Of a stretch of 64,000 nt of DNA, positions 54,282 to 64,000 are shown in pieces. The DNA is taken from the NCBI RefSeq assembly GCF_000429145.1, contig NZ_AUBH01000003.1:186001-250000 (forward strand), read 5' to 3'. The position numbers were made by a program, and so were the translations under genes. The notes beneath the pieces are model-generated. The model did no database searches, was not told the origin of the DNA, and was given only the letters and a program-made list of their open reading frames with translations. The first letter of the stretch is position 1. Every line of letters begins with the position of its first letter. This stretch comes from Aestuariibacter salexigens DSM 15300 (GTDB lineage Bacteria; Pseudomonadota; Gammaproteobacteria; Enterobacterales; Alteromonadaceae).

Positions 54282-56777
54282 TTAGAATGTCTGGCCAATG
54301 TTAAATGAGAAGAATCTAACATCGTCGCCGTCTCTCTCCTGAATGGCGCGCGAAAAGCTAAACACCATAGGCCCCATCGGAGACAGCCATTGGATAGACA
54401 AACCAGCAGATGAACGGAACAGCGACCAGTCACTGTAATCTAACAATGCCTGATCATCGGGGTTACGCACATCAAACTCAAGATCTTTGTACAGATCGTA
54501 ATTGAACTCAGTGTCCCATACATTGCCCACATCGACAAAGAAACTGGTACGCACTGAATTATCAAAATCTTCTTCAACAAACGGTGTAGGAACTATCAGC
54601 TCCACGCCACCAAGCGCCATCGCATTACCACCCAGCGAGCGCCGTGTAATAAAGATGGTGTCAAACTCAGGCCCAGGCAAGATCTGCTCGCCATTAGGAC
54701 CTGTAATCGGACTCCCTGGTATGCGCTGCACACCACGAGGACCGACAGTATTATTTTCAAATCCACGCAGTGTACCACTACCACCGGCCGTAAAGTTCTC
54801 GGTAAACGGCAGAATCTGGTCATTACCATTAATATCGCCGAAACCATTACCATAGCCGAAACGTGCTCTGGCCAACACTGACCAACGCTGGTCATTGGTT
54901 AATGGGAAATAAAAGCGAGCATCAAGGATCGCTTTATAGTAATTCACATCTGAACTTGGCGCAGTAACCTCTATTGACGCCCGCTGTGATGAACCGGCGG
55001 TAGGGAAAATACCGCGGTTTAGCGTCGTCCGGCTCCAGCTCACAGCCGCTACTAGGCTGTTGTAGTCAATTGGCGCATCCGGATCATTTGGATCAGCAAA
55101 CTGATTATAAAAGCGCTGCGTCTGCTCATAGTTAGAGACTTGTGACAGCTCGACACTGTTGTAAGTCAGACCGAAATTAATCCGGTTGAATTCATTAATG
55201 GGATAGCCAATGTTGGCACCCAATGACCATTGTTTACTGTTGAACTGGATTAGGTTTGCATTACCCGCATCAAATTCAGAGTAACCGATACTCCCGCCGA
55301 GACTGATACCGTCTATGGTGAAATATGGGTCGGTGTAGGAGATCTGTGCGGTCTGCTGGAACCTCACGGTGCTGACATTAAAGGCCACGCGCTTGCCGGT
55401 ACCCAGGAAGTTGTCCTGCTGTATACCCGCCTGTAGACTTAGTTTCGTTCTGTCACCGTAACCGATACCCGCATTAAATGAACCAGATGGCTGTTCTTTT
55501 ACCGTAAAGTCTATATCAACCTTGTCGTCTTCACCGGGTAGTCGCACGGTCTCAAAATCGACCTCTTCCATATAGGTCAGACGCGATAACGCATTCTTTG
55601 AAGATTCCAATGACGCGTTAGATAACCAGGCGCCTTCCATCTGTACGACGTTCTGACGCAGCACATCATCAGCGGTAATGTTATTGCCTTTGAAATTGAT
55701 GCGACGCACGTAAATACGTTTGCCAGGGTCAACCGACAAGGTCAGCTTAACGGTTTTGTCGTCTTCGTTAATCTGAGGGATGGTTGTTACGTCCGGATAG
55801 GCGTAGCCAAAGCGTCCCAAGTACTTACTAATAAATTCTTCACTGTAGGTAACCAGGGCTTGATTGTAGAGTTCACCCGGTGTCAGTGGCATAAGTGCTT
55901 TTAGATAGTCTTCGTAACCTAGCAGATCACCGACCAGTTCCACCTCAGAGATCTTATACTGCTCTCCTTCACTGACATTCATGGTGATATAAATGCCGTC
56001 TTTTTCCGGCGTCATCGATACCTGAGTGGAGTCGATATTGAACTGCAGATAGCCTCGGTCCATGTAATAGCTGCGCAGGGTTTCCATGTCACCTGTCAGC
56101 GTTTGCTTCTGATAACGGGTTTCAGACAATAGGTCCCACCATGGCGTATTAAATTTCAGCTCCATCTGATTAAGCAGCTCATTGTCGGGAAACACTTTGT
56201 TGCCAACAATGTTTATTTGCTCAATCTTGGCGGCATCCCCTTCTTCAAACAGGAACTTAAGGTCAATACGATTGCGCGGTAGAGGCGTCACAATTGCGGT
56301 GACGTCAGCATTGTATTTACCAATGCTGTAGAAAAAGTCTTTCAGGCCATTTTCAATACCGGTGAGCAACGTTTTATCCAGCGGCTCGCCAACGCGGATG
56401 TTGTTATCGTCCAGGCTCTGCTGCAACTGCTCGTCTTTGATGTCATCATTACCTTCAAAGATGATGTTACTGATTGTAGGCCGTTCACGGACGCGCACCA
56501 CCAGCGTGCTTCCGTCGCGTAAGATCTCAATGCTCTCAAAGTGAGTCGAACTGTACAGTGACCGGATCAACTGCGTGATACGGAAGCTGTTCATAGTATC
56601 GCCCACCTGAACAGGCAAATAGGTAAGCGCCGCTCCTAATGCGACACGCTGCAAACCTTCGACTCGAATATCCTGAACAACAAACTCTGCGTCTGAACTT
56701 GCCTCGGCAGCATTTGGAATAAAGGCGTTGGCACTGGACAGTAGCAAACCTGCTACAACTAACTGTCTAAACTTCAT
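54282..56777 (-). CDS. bamA: Outer membrane protein assembly factor BamA
   Basis: 831 residues. Signal peptide (VVAGLLLSSANAFIPNAAEA), five POTRA domains (about 30-430; first one FVVQDIRVEGLQRVALGAALTYLPVQVGD), then a 16-strand barrel with GSGTLRGFENNTVGPRG (VRGF-type loop). It ends in VRFFSFNIGQTF, a C-terminal aromatic beta-signal. The central insertase of the Bam complex. Flanked by rseP and skp as usual. Confidence 0.98.
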   Translation of the reverse strand: MKFRQLVVAGLLLSSANAFIPNAAEASSDAEFVVQDIRVEGLQRVALGAALTYLPVQVGDTMNSFRITQLIRSLYSSTHFESIEILRDGSTLVVRVRERPTISNIIFEGNDDIKDEQLQQSLDDNNIRVGEPLDKTLLTGIENGLKDFFYSIGKYNADVTAIVTPLPRNRIDLKFLFEEGDAAKIEQINIVGNKVFPDNELLNQMELKFNTPWWDLLSETRYQKQTLTGDMETLRSYYMDRGYLQFNIDSTQVSMTPEKDGIYITMNVSEGEQYKISEVELVGDLLGYEDYLKALMPLTPGELYNQALVTYSEEFISKYLGRFGYAYPDVTTIPQINEDDKTVKLTLSVDPGKRIYVRRINFKGNNITADDVLRQNVVQMEGAWLSNASLESSKNALSRLTYMEEVDFETVRLPGEDDKVDIDFTVKEQPSGSFNAGIGYGDRTKLSLQAGIQQDNFLGTGKRVAFNVSTVRFQQTAQISYTDPYFTIDGISLGGSIGYSEFDAGNANLIQFNSKQWSLGANIGYPINEFNRINFGLTYNSVELSQVSNYEQTQRFYNQFADPNDPDAPIDYNSLVAAVSWSRTTLNRGIFPTAGSSQRASIEVTAPSSDVNYYKAILDARFYFPLTNDQRWSVLARARFGYGNGFGDINGNDQILPFTENFTAGGSGTLRGFENNTVGPRGVQRIPGSPITGPNGEQILPGPEFDTIFITRRSLGGNAMALGGVELIVPTPFVEEDFDNSVRTSFFVDVGNVWDTEFNYDLYKDLEFDVRNPDDQALLDYSDWSLFRSSAGLSIQWLSPMGPMVFSFSRAIQERDGDDVRFFSFNIGQTF

Positions 56778-56832
56778 TTATTAATATTCTTCCTGAGCGC
56801 ACGTTATTTATGCGTACTGGCGTTGTTCTCGC

Positions 56833-58182
56833 TCATGACAGGCGTGCGATATCGTTAAAAATGGCAATGGACATCAGCATCAATAGCAGTACTCCACCCA
56901 CTTTAAATCCCACTTCCTGCACGGACTCTGGCACGGGCCGTCCGGTTAAAAGCTCTATAAAATAATAGAGTAGATGGCCACCATCAAGCATTGGTAAGGG
57001 CAAAAGGTTAATAATTCCCAAATTCACGCTGATTAATGCCAAAAAACTCAAAAAATAGACTAACCCGTACCCTGCACTCACCCCCGCGCCCTGAGCAATT
57101 GAGATAGGACCACTCAAGTTTTTTACCGACACATCGCCGGTAATTAACTTTCCGATCATCTCAACGCTTAATGTCATCCAGCGCCAGGTTTTATCTGTCG
57201 CTTTCAGTAGCGCGCTTATGGGATTGTACTGGTGAATGAATACATGACCCTCAGGCCACTCTTCATAACGCGGCGCCAATCCTAAATAACCGATTGACGG
57301 ATCGTTTTCTCGCGTACCTATTGTCGCATCAAGGGATACGATGTCTCCACCCCGCCCGACCTCAAATCTGAGCATCTGCCCGGGTCGAGCGCTGACATAG
57401 TCTACTATTTGTTGCCAGTTCTGCGGCAGAGTTCCATCCATGGCAATAATTTTATCGCCAACGTTGAAGCCAGCTCGCTGTGCGGCTGAATTTTCAGCGA
57501 CGTAGGTAATCTCAGTTGTTGCGTCAGGGGTGAACCGTTGAATACCAAGACTGGCCAGCGCAGACTGGCTGTCAGGGTCAAACGACCAGTCGCGCAAATC
57601 CAGTGTGTAATCCTGAGTATAACCTTCAGTTCTGAGCACCGTTACCTGCATAGCATCTTTGCCAATATGCGACACTAATTCCAGATTCACGTCTTCCCAA
57701 TCGGCGGTTTGCTGGCCACCTATCGCTGTGATTTCCCCTGCATCAGGAAGCCCTGCCTGGGCCGCGATTGATTGCGCTTCAATATTACCAATCACTGGTT
57801 TTACTGTGGGTAGTCCAATCAGATACATCAACAGCAATGCAAAAATGGCGAAAATAAAATTGGTCAACGGTCCGGCAGCGATAATTGCAATGCGTTTGCC
57901 CACCGATTGACGATTAAATGCATAGGGTAAATCGGCCTCACTCACCTGGTCCACACGCTCGTCCAGCATGCGCACATAACCACCAAGCGGGATCGCAGCG
58001 ATAACGAATTCAGTACCATGTTTGTCATGAGTGCGCCAAAGCGGTTTCCCAAAGCCAATCGAAAAGCGCTCGACTTTCACGCCACAACGCCTGGCCACGT
58101 AAAAATGTCCCCACTCGTGGACAGCAACCAGGATCCCCAAGGCGACGATAAACGACATCAGGCTCCAGACAAATGCAATCAT
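56833..58182 (-). CDS. rseP: Site-2 intramembrane protease RseP
   Basis: 449 residues. The zinc motif [26 protein letters not shown] is in the first membrane segment (HExxH). Two PDZ domains follow (about 125-290). The second active-site part is [21 protein letters not shown] (LDG Asp). It cuts RseA after DegS to release sigma-E. The ATG overlaps the dxr stop by 4 bp. Confidence 0.97.
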   Translation of the reverse strand: MIAFVWSLMSFIVALGILVAVHEWGHFYVARRCGVKVERFSIGFGKPLWRTHDKHGTEFVIAAIPLGGYVRMLDERVDQVSEADLPYAFNRQSVGKRIAIIAAGPLTNFIFAIFALLLMYLIGLPTVKPVIGNIEAQSIAAQAGLPDAGEITAIGGQQTADWEDVNLELVSHIGKDAMQVTVLRTEGYTQDYTLDLRDWSFDPDSQSALASLGIQRFTPDATTEITYVAENSAAQRAGFNVGDKIIAMDGTLPQNWQQIVDYVSARPGQMLRFEVGRGGDIVSLDATIGTRENDPSIGYLGLAPRYEEWPEGHVFIHQYNPISALLKATDKTWRWMTLSVEMIGKLITGDVSVKNLSGPISIAQGAGVSAGYGLVYFLSFLALISVNLGIINLLPLPMLDGGHLLYYFIELLTGRPVPESVQEVGFKVGGVLLLMLMSIAIFNDIARLS

Positions 58183-59363
58183 GCCATGATCCCTGTTAGT
58201 ATACGGCGCGCTACGCTGCGGGCTTGCGCGTCAAATTCAATAACATCTTGGATGCTTGTCAGCTGTACAGGTTCAATTGAATTAAGTACGGATTCGTTGA
58301 TTGACGCGATATCGGTGAATTTAATTTGCTCTGCCAGAAACGCGTCTACTGCCACTTCGTTCGCCGCATTCAACGCCGTTGTGGCATACTGTCCATGCTT
58401 AAACGCGTCAATAGCAAGATACAAATTTGGATAGCGCTGCGGGCAGGGCTTATCAAAGGTGAACGCACTGATTGAAGAAAAGTCCAGCGCATCAACGCCG
58501 GCATGGATTCTGTGCGGATAGGCCAGACCGTAAGCGATAGGGGTGCGCATATCAGGGTTCCCCATTTGCGCAATAACCGAACCATCAATATATTGCACCA
58601 TCGAATGGATCACACTCTGAGGGTGCAAAACGACTTTAATGTCATCCGCCTGCAAGCCAAATAACCAACAGGCTTCGATGAACTCTAACCCTTTATTCAT
58701 CATGGTCGCCGAGTCGACCGATATTTTACGTCCCATCTCCCAATTAGGGTGAGCACATGCCTGTTGAGGTGTTACTGACACCAACTCAGACTCCTGAATA
58801 TGCAAAAACGGACCGCCAGAGCCGGTCAGCAAGATATTTGAGATGCCCGAATCCGTCAGCTGCGCTCGGGTAAAATCTTGCGGCAGGCATTGAAAAATAG
58901 CGTTATGTTCACTGTCTATCGGTAATAGCGTTGCGTTGTGATCGATGACAGCCTGCATAAACAATTCACCCGACATGACCAGTGACTCTTTATTGGCAAG
59001 CAGAACACGTTTGCCCGCTTTTACCGCAGCAAGTGTCGGTAACAGGCCAGCGGCCCCCACAATGGCCGCCATTACACAGTCAACTTCTGCGGCACTGGCA
59101 ACTTGTTGAAGGGCCAGAGAGCCAGTTAGAACGTCAGCACCTAAGGATACCTCGCCGGCATACTCAATAGCCTGCGGATAGTAGCTCTCATCAGCTATCA
59201 CTACATAGCGAGCAGCACACTGCTTGGCCAGATCAATCAATTGTTTGTACTGTTGATTTCCCGTTAACGCAAAAACCCGATAACGGTCAGGGTGACGATT
59301 CACCACATCCAGCGTACTCAATCCAATTGAGCCTGTCGCGCCCAGCACGGTGATGGTTTGCAT
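58179..59363 (-). CDS. dxr: 1-deoxy-D-xylulose 5-phosphate reductoisomerase Dxr (IspC)
   Basis: 394 residues. NADPH site [40 protein letters not shown] (metal and substrate site); [23 protein letters not shown] as [19 protein letters not shown]. It makes MEP in the isoprenoid pathway. Position between cdsA and rseP, overlapping both by 1-4 bp, as in Vibrio and Shewanella and unlike E. coli. Confidence 0.98.
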   Translation of the reverse strand: MQTITVLGATGSIGLSTLDVVNRHPDRYRVFALTGNQQYKQLIDLAKQCAARYVVIADESYYPQAIEYAGEVSLGADVLTGSLALQQVASAAEVDCVMAAIVGAAGLLPTLAAVKAGKRVLLANKESLVMSGELFMQAVIDHNATLLPIDSEHNAIFQCLPQDFTRAQLTDSGISNILLTGSGGPFLHIQESELVSVTPQQACAHPNWEMGRKISVDSATMMNKGLEFIEACWLFGLQADDIKVVLHPQSVIHSMVQYIDGSVIAQMGNPDMRTPIAYGLAYPHRIHAGVDALDFSSISAFTFDKPCPQRYPNLYLAIDAFKHGQYATTALNAANEVAVDAFLAEQIKFTDIASINESVLNSIEPVQLTSIQDVIEFDAQARSVARRILTGIMA

Positions 59364-60226
59364 CAGGCCATCCAGGTGACGTAACAGAAGGCGAATACCG
59401 GGAATGCAGCGGTAAGACTATCAATGCGGTCTAGTACACCACCGTGACCGGGCAGCAGCTTGCCGCTATCCTTGATCCCGGCGCAGCGCTTAAACATACT
59501 TTCATTCAGGTCACCAAGCGCTGACACGCCGACTGTCAGACCGCCAATAAGCAGATGCAGCCAGATCCTCGAGGGCTCCACCTGATAGTGTAACGCCGCA
59601 AAGGCAATGATTGCCGATGACGCTGCAATGCCTCCCAACAAACCTTCCAGCGTTTTTCCTGGTGATACGCGAGGGCGCAATTTGTGACGTCCAAACTTTA
59701 CCCCGACAAAAAATGCGCCTATATCTGCAGCCCACACGATACCGAGTACGTAAAAAATCAGCGAAGCACCATAATAGGGGTCAATTTCATATAAGCTGGT
59801 TCGCAGGGTGACCACTGCCACCCAGGTTGGCACTAATGTCAGCACACCAAACACGCTACGTATGAGATTTGAACGCTGCCAAAACGCGCTGTATTTGGGG
59901 TATGCGATAATCATGAACAGCGAAATCAGCCACCATACTGCAGCACTACCAAGCACATATTGATAGGTGCTGTTCAACTGCCCCTGATACCAGACCATGC
60001 CCTCCGGTACCGTGGCACTGAGGCCAAAGCAGCAAGCTATGATGAATAGCGTATAAAGTCCCTTGGCTGGACGCGCATGAATACCTGACATATTTGCCCA
60101 TTCCCACGCGCCAAGTGCCACGACCAGCGCAATGACAATGTTAAAGCCCTGCGGTGGGAGGAAAAGAATGGCAATCAGGGCCAGTGGGGCGAGGATCAGC
60201 GCAGTGATGATCCGTTGTTTGAGCAT
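59363..60226 (-). CDS. cdsA: Phosphatidate cytidylyltransferase CdsA
   Basis: 287 residues with about eight membrane segments. The family signature is at the C-terminus: [17 protein letters not shown] and [35 protein letters not shown] (S-x(4)-R-x-KD-x(5)-P-GHGG-x-LDR-x-D). It makes CDP-diacylglycerol in the inner membrane. Confidence 0.97.
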   Translation of the reverse strand: MLKQRIITALILAPLALIAILFLPPQGFNIVIALVVALGAWEWANMSGIHARPAKGLYTLFIIACCFGLSATVPEGMVWYQGQLNSTYQYVLGSAAVWWLISLFMIIAYPKYSAFWQRSNLIRSVFGVLTLVPTWVAVVTLRTSLYEIDPYYGASLIFYVLGIVWAADIGAFFVGVKFGRHKLRPRVSPGKTLEGLLGGIAASSAIIAFAALHYQVEPSRIWLHLLIGGLTVGVSALGDLNESMFKRCAGIKDSGKLLPGHGGVLDRIDSLTAAFPVFAFCYVTWMA

Positions 60227-60276
60227 ATCTGTCGTTTCTTCTGTATTTATTGTAATTAGCTGACAGGGGTGACGCG

Positions 60277-61077
60277 TTAGTTTGTCACAACCTGCTCGCC
60301 GGTTAAACCAAACCTTCTCTGCCGTTCAGCATAATCTTTTACCGCGGCGGCAAACGTCGACTCATTAAAATCTGGCCACAACACGTCTGTAAAATAGAAC
60401 TCTGCATAAGCACATTGCCAAAGCAGGAAATTACTTATCCTGTGTTCGCCGCCAGTGCGGATCAACAAGTCAAGGTCAGGAAGTGATGCCAGCGACGTGT
60501 GGTTGTCAAACGTGCTTTCGTCAATGTCGGATGGCTGAAGCACTCCCTCAGCGACATCCTCTGCCAACTGTCTGGCGGCATCGACAATATCCCAGCGTCC
60601 GCCATAATTAGCGGCGATATTGAGCGTTAATGCGTCGTTTGCCGCAGTGAGCAGCTCTGCTTTAGCGATTTTTTCAACCAGTTTGGTATCAAAACGACGG
60701 GTATCACCAATCACTTTTAGCCGTACGCCGTTTTTGTTAAGACGTTTTACTTCGCTGTTCAATACTAGATTAAACAGTTCCATTAACACATTGACTTCTT
60801 CAGCAGGACGCTTCCAGTTTTCACTGCTGAAAGCAAACAGTGTTAGCGCCTGAATACCATTCTTGCGTGCATATTTTACCGCTTCACGCACGGCATCAAC
60901 GCCGGCTTTGTGACCAAAGGTGCGTATTTTACCTTTTTGCCTCGCCCAGCGTCCGTTGCCATCCATAATAATGGCAACGTGTTTGGGCATATTGTCTGCG
61001 CTTGCATCAGAACCTTGATGATCTTCTGATGCTGACGTCTCACTCGCCTGCTGTTGCATGTGGGTATTCTGTGTCAA
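60277..61077 (-). CDS. uppS: Undecaprenyl diphosphate synthase UppS (IspU)
   Basis: Up to 266 residues. [17 protein letters not shown] near residue 33 (catalytic Asp), [15 protein letters not shown], and [25 protein letters not shown]. It makes the C55 lipid carrier. The first 29 residues are a polar extension (Ser/Asp/Gln). The frame opens with TTG directly after the frr stop, preceded by GGAAG; ATG 61059 and ATG near 60990 are alternatives. Confidence 0.96.
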   Translation of the reverse strand: MTQNTHMQQQASETSASEDHQGSDASADNMPKHVAIIMDGNGRWARQKGKIRTFGHKAGVDAVREAVKYARKNGIQALTLFAFSSENWKRPAEEVNVLMELFNLVLNSEVKRLNKNGVRLKVIGDTRRFDTKLVEKIAKAELLTAANDALTLNIAANYGGRWDIVDAARQLAEDVAEGVLQPSDIDESTFDNHTSLASLPDLDLLIRTGGEHRISNFLLWQCAYAEFYFTDVLWPDFNESTFAAAVKDYAERQRRFGLTGEQVVTN

Positions 61078-61635
61078 TCACACTTCCATCAATTCTTTTT
61101 CTTTATCAACCAACATCGCGTCAACCTTCTTAATAAAGTCATTAGTGATTGACTGAATATTTTCTTCCGCGACCCGGCTTTCATCTTCACTGATTTCTTT
61201 TTCTTTGAGCAGTTCTTTCACATCACTGTTGGCATCGCGGCGGATGTTACGAATAGACACGCGTCCTTGTTCCGCCTCGCCTCGCACAACCTTAATAAGG
61301 TCTTTACGACGCTCTTCTGTCAACGGTGGTAAGGGAATGCGGATTGTGGTCCCCGCACTCATTGGGTTTAGCCCCAGATCAGATTGCATGATGGCCTTTT
61401 CAACGGCCTGGATGGCACTTTTATCGAATACAGTAAGCGCCAACGTACGAGAGTCTTCGGCTACTACATTGGCCACCTGCTTAAGCGGCGTATCTGCGCC
61501 ATAGTAAGATACATGAATGCTGTCCAGAAGGCTGGGATGCGCGCGCCCTGTGCGGATTTTACTGAACTGACTTTTTAACGCAGCGATACTTTTTTCCATA
61601 CGCTGTTCAGCATCTGCCTGAATTTCTTCAATCAC
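61078..61635 (-). CDS. frr: Ribosome recycling factor Frr
   Basis: 185 residues, the exact family length. [58 protein letters not shown] at the start; [36 protein letters not shown] in the helical arm. It splits post-termination ribosomes with EF-G. Between pyrH and uppS. Confidence 0.98.
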   Translation of the reverse strand: MIEEIQADAEQRMEKSIAALKSQFSKIRTGRAHPSLLDSIHVSYYGADTPLKQVANVVAEDSRTLALTVFDKSAIQAVEKAIMQSDLGLNPMSAGTTIRIPLPPLTEERRKDLIKVVRGEAEQGRVSIRNIRRDANSDVKELLKEKEISEDESRVAEENIQSITNDFIKKVDAMLVDKEKELMEV

Positions 61636-61692
61636 GTCATTTTCCTCTTGTTTTTATTTGCGCCTAACATGAATGCCTTGCGGTTAAACCAT

Positions 61693-62433
61693 CTAGTCAA
61701 GTACGTCCATTTTATCTATCAGTGTACCTTCATCTTCACCAAGCACAACGCGACGCAAGCAGCCGGGCTTGTTCATATTAAAGACTCGAATGGGTAGGCT
61801 ATGGTCTCTGGCTAGCGTGAATGCAGCCAGGTCCATGACTTTAAGTTCTTTTTCTAACACTTCCTGATAACTGAGCCGTTTGTGTAATACTGCATCTGGA
61901 TTTTTCACCGGATCGTCGCTGAATACACCATCGACCTTAGTCCCTTTCAGAACAGCATCTGCTTCGATTTCTATGCCCCTGAGGCAAGCGGCAGAGTCGG
62001 TCGTAAAGAAAGGATTTCCCGTGCCCGCAGCAAAAATTACCACGCGCCCCGACTTTAATAAACTGATCGCTTCGGCCCAGTTGTAGGCATCACATACACC
62101 ATTAAGCGGAATAGCGGACATCAGGCGAGCATTAACAAATGCTCGGTGTAGGGCGTCACGCATGGCTAAACCATTCATCACGGTTGCCAACATCCCCATA
62201 TGGTCGCCTACCACTCGGTTCATTCCGGCTTCAGCAAGCCCTTGGCCACGAAACAGATTACCGCCACCGATAACCAGACCGACCTGCACGCCCAGTTCAA
62301 CGAGTTCTTTAATTTCCTGAGCCATACGGTCAAGCACTTTCGGGTCGATGCCAAACCCTTCATCGCCCATCAGGGCTTCGCCACTAAGCTTAAGAAGAAT
62401 TCGTCGATATGCAGATTTAGGCGTGATACTCAT
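61693..62433 (-). CDS. pyrH: Uridylate kinase PyrH
   Basis: 246 residues of the amino-acid kinase fold: [99 protein letters not shown]. It phosphorylates UMP to UDP. It lies 57 bp before frr and about 300 bp after tsf. Confidence 0.98.
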   Translation of the reverse strand: MSITPKSAYRRILLKLSGEALMGDEGFGIDPKVLDRMAQEIKELVELGVQVGLVIGGGNLFRGQGLAEAGMNRVVGDHMGMLATVMNGLAMRDALHRAFVNARLMSAIPLNGVCDAYNWAEAISLLKSGRVVIFAAGTGNPFFTTDSAACLRGIEIEADAVLKGTKVDGVFSDDPVKNPDAVLHKRLSYQEVLEKELKVMDLAAFTLARDHSLPIRVFNMNKPGCLRRVVLGEDEGTLIDKMDVLD

Positions 62434-62737
62434 TGAATGGGCTTTCCTTCATGAACCATAAACAACATACATGACAGGGACAAAACACGAAAACCAGACT
62501 AAGCCCGGATGGGTGTTGCTAGCGCATTAACCGCGATAGCACTCCCGTCATGCTTCACGTCTGTTGCCCTGATGCAGTAACGTTTCAAGCGTCATATGTT
62601 CGAGCTGTTAAACGTCTCATCACTCGATACGTTTCAGCCTTTACGCTGGAAAGGTTACTCCACCCACAACAAGGCACCTCAATTGAGGTGCCCGTAGTGT
62701 AGCTGACATTGCTAGGTGGCAAAAGCCACGCGTGCAA
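62434..62737. other. 304-bp spacer between tsf and pyrH
   Basis: Holds the tsf terminator-like hairpin (62673-62692) and presumably the pyrH promoter. No open frame or RNA gene is recognised. The upstream repeat-poor sequence shows nothing else I can name. Confidence 0.6.
62673..62692 (-). terminator. Terminator after tsf
   Basis: GGCACCTCAATTGAGGTGCC, a perfect 20-bp palindrome followed on the minus strand by TTGTTGT. It lies 46 bp after the tsf stop. The U-tract is weak. Confidence 0.75.
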
Positions 62738-63610
62738 TTATTTCTTGTTGGCAGCCATCTGAGCGGCAACTTCAGCAGCGAAGTCTTCACTCTTCTTCTC
62801 GATGCCTTCACCCACTTCGAAACGAACGAAGTTGATCACGTCAGCACCCTTGCTCTTCAGCAATGCACCTACGCTAACCGAAGGATCTTTAACGAAAGGC
62901 TGACCAGTTAGGCTGATTTCGCCAGTGAATTTCTTCATGCGGCCAGATACCATTTTCTCTGCGATATCGGCAGGCTTGCCAGATTGCATAGCGATTTCAA
63001 CCTGGATAGCTTTTTCTTTCTCAACCACTTCGGCCGGCACGTCTTCAGGCTTAACGTACTGAGGCATTGAGGCTGCTACGTGCATTGCTACGTCTTTGGC
63101 TAAGTCTTCATCACCGCCGTCAAGAATCGCGATTACGCCGATGCGACCACCGTGTACGTAAGCACCCAGATTGCCGCCTTCAACACTGATTACGCGACGA
63201 GGTGAAATGTTTTCGCCAATTTTCGCGACCAGGTTGTCACGTTTAACGCTGATAGATTCGCCATCAACTTCTAACGCGTTCAGGCTGTCCATATCACTGA
63301 TGTTGTTCTCAGCAGCCAGGTCGATAAGCATGTTACCGAAAGCCAGGAAGTTTTCATCACGGGCTACGAAATCGGTTTCGCAGTTCAATTCTAACATGCT
63401 GGCTTTGTCGCCAGACACTTTGGTCAGAATCACACCTTCAGCAGCGATTCGGCCGGCTTTTTTAGCGGCTTTCGCCTGACCAGACTTACGCATGTTTTCG
63501 ATTGCCAGCTCGATATCACCGTCGGTTTCAACCAGAGCTTTTTTACAATCCATCATACCCGCGCCAGTGCGCTCGCGGAGTTCTTTTACCAGTGCTGCAG
63601 TCACTGCCAT
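62738..63610 (-). CDS. tsf: Translation elongation factor Ts
   Basis: 290 residues from ATG 63608-63610: [32 protein letters not shown], the EF-Ts signature. A TTG 15 bp upstream is in frame but GAGG lies before the ATG at good spacing. Also [31 protein letters not shown]. It recycles EF-Tu from GDP to GTP form. It follows rpsB with an attenuator-like hairpin between. Confidence 0.98.
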   Translation of the reverse strand: MAVTAALVKELRERTGAGMMDCKKALVETDGDIELAIENMRKSGQAKAAKKAGRIAAEGVILTKVSGDKASMLELNCETDFVARDENFLAFGNMLIDLAAENNISDMDSLNALEVDGESISVKRDNLVAKIGENISPRRVISVEGGNLGAYVHGGRIGVIAILDGGDEDLAKDVAMHVAASMPQYVKPEDVPAEVVEKEKAIQVEIAMQSGKPADIAEKMVSGRMKKFTGEISLTGQPFVKDPSVSVGALLKSKGADVINFVRFEVGEGIEKKSEDFAAEVAAQMAANKK

Positions 63611-63653
63611 TTTGATAATCCTCAATAAACGTTAATCGATTCGGTAAAGTAAA

Positions 63654-63671
63654 GGGGCTGTAAACAGCCCC
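63654..63671 (-). terminator. rpsB-tsf intercistronic attenuator
   Basis: Minus strand GGGGCTG-TTTA-CAGCCCC followed by TTTACTTT. A short GC-rich stem between rpsB and tsf. A similar partial terminator between these genes is known in E. coli and lowers tsf relative to rpsB. Confidence 0.7.
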
Positions 63672-63721
63672 CTGAACGATATTTTCTTCGCAACCTCAGA
63701 AAGGTTGTTGCGCTGCGATGA

Positions 63722-64000
63722 TTACTCAGCAGCTTCTACGAAATCGTCCTGCTCAGCTTGTACTTCCAGGTTCTGTTCACGACCCTGACTGATAGCACTT
63801 GCTGCGGCGCTCAGGTAAAGCTGAATAGCGCGGATCGCGTCGTCATTGCCAGGAATAATGAAGTCAACGCCGTCTGGATCAGAGTTGGTATCAACAACAG
63901 CAACCACAGGAATACCCAGGTTACGTGCCTCTTTAACAGCAATGTGCTCATGATCTGCATCGATAACGAATAAGCAGTCAGGCAGACCGCCCATGTCTTT
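63722..64000 (-). CDS. rpsB: 30S ribosomal protein S2 RpsB, 5' part outside the window
   Basis: The last 92-93 residues: [59 protein letters not shown], the highly conserved S2 C-terminal region, followed by an acidic tail. The frame is open to the window edge, so the N-terminal ~150 residues lie outside. Confidence 0.97.
   Translation of the reverse strand, partial: KDMGGLPDCLFVIDADHEHIAVKEARNLGIPVVAVVDTNSDPDGVDFIIPGNDDAIRAIQLYLSAAASAISQGREQNLEVQAEQDDFVEAAE

Overview
The window is chromosomal DNA of a marine gammaproteobacterium, most likely an Alteromonadaceae member (Alteromonas / Aestuariibacter / Salinimonas type). This rests on a Vibrio-like polar flagellar layout (cheV-cheR-flgBCDE... 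divergent from flgA-flgM-flgN, plus FlgP and FlgT), on purL-mltF-tadA, and on the rpsB-tsf-pyrH-frr-uppS-cdsA-dxr-rseP-bamA-ompH-fabZ-lpxA-lpxB-rnhB-dnaE-accA-tilS chain. No species can be named from the sequence alone.

Bases 1-26973 form a late and middle flagellar locus. On the minus strand, in order of transcription, come cheV, cheR, flgBCDE, a terminator, flgFGHIJKL, four tandem flagellin genes, flaG, fliD, fliS, a fliT-like gene, and a large Maf-type flagellin glycosyltransferase that runs off the left edge. flgA, flgM and flgN point the other way, and flgP and flgT are divergent from each other. Sigma-54-type sites lie before flgB, flgF, flgA and flgP. Sigma-28-type sites lie before three flagellin genes and flgM. 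This is the usual RpoN-then-FliA hierarchy, visible in the DNA. One gene does not belong to the set: a plus-strand sialidase-like (BNR) protein between flagellin 4 and flgL.

The spacers between the flagellin genes (260-670 bp each) are the least explained part. They hold two tandem stem-loops with almost identical 19-nt loops and different stems. They also hold 3'-UTR hairpins whose loops are complementary to the flagellin Shine-Dalgarno regions, degenerate direct repeats, and a strong plus-strand terminator with no plus-strand gene before it.

Bases 27020-34700 are mixed: tRNA-Arg(CCT), a TauE-like permease with an NHL-repeat protein, an IS200-type insertion sequence, an M2 and an M1 metallopeptidase (both lipoproteins), and smrA. 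Bases 34698-47089 hold purL, mltF, a 50-residue basic protein, tadA, a PspB-like membrane protein, a VOC protein, a CPA2 antiporter, a GGDEF protein, tilS and accA.

Bases 47147-64000 are the conserved macromolecule-synthesis and envelope block. It runs from dnaE to the 3' end of rpsB, all on the minus strand. lpxD, normally between ompH and fabZ, is missing and replaced by a 127-bp spacer with a FadR-like half-conserved palindrome.
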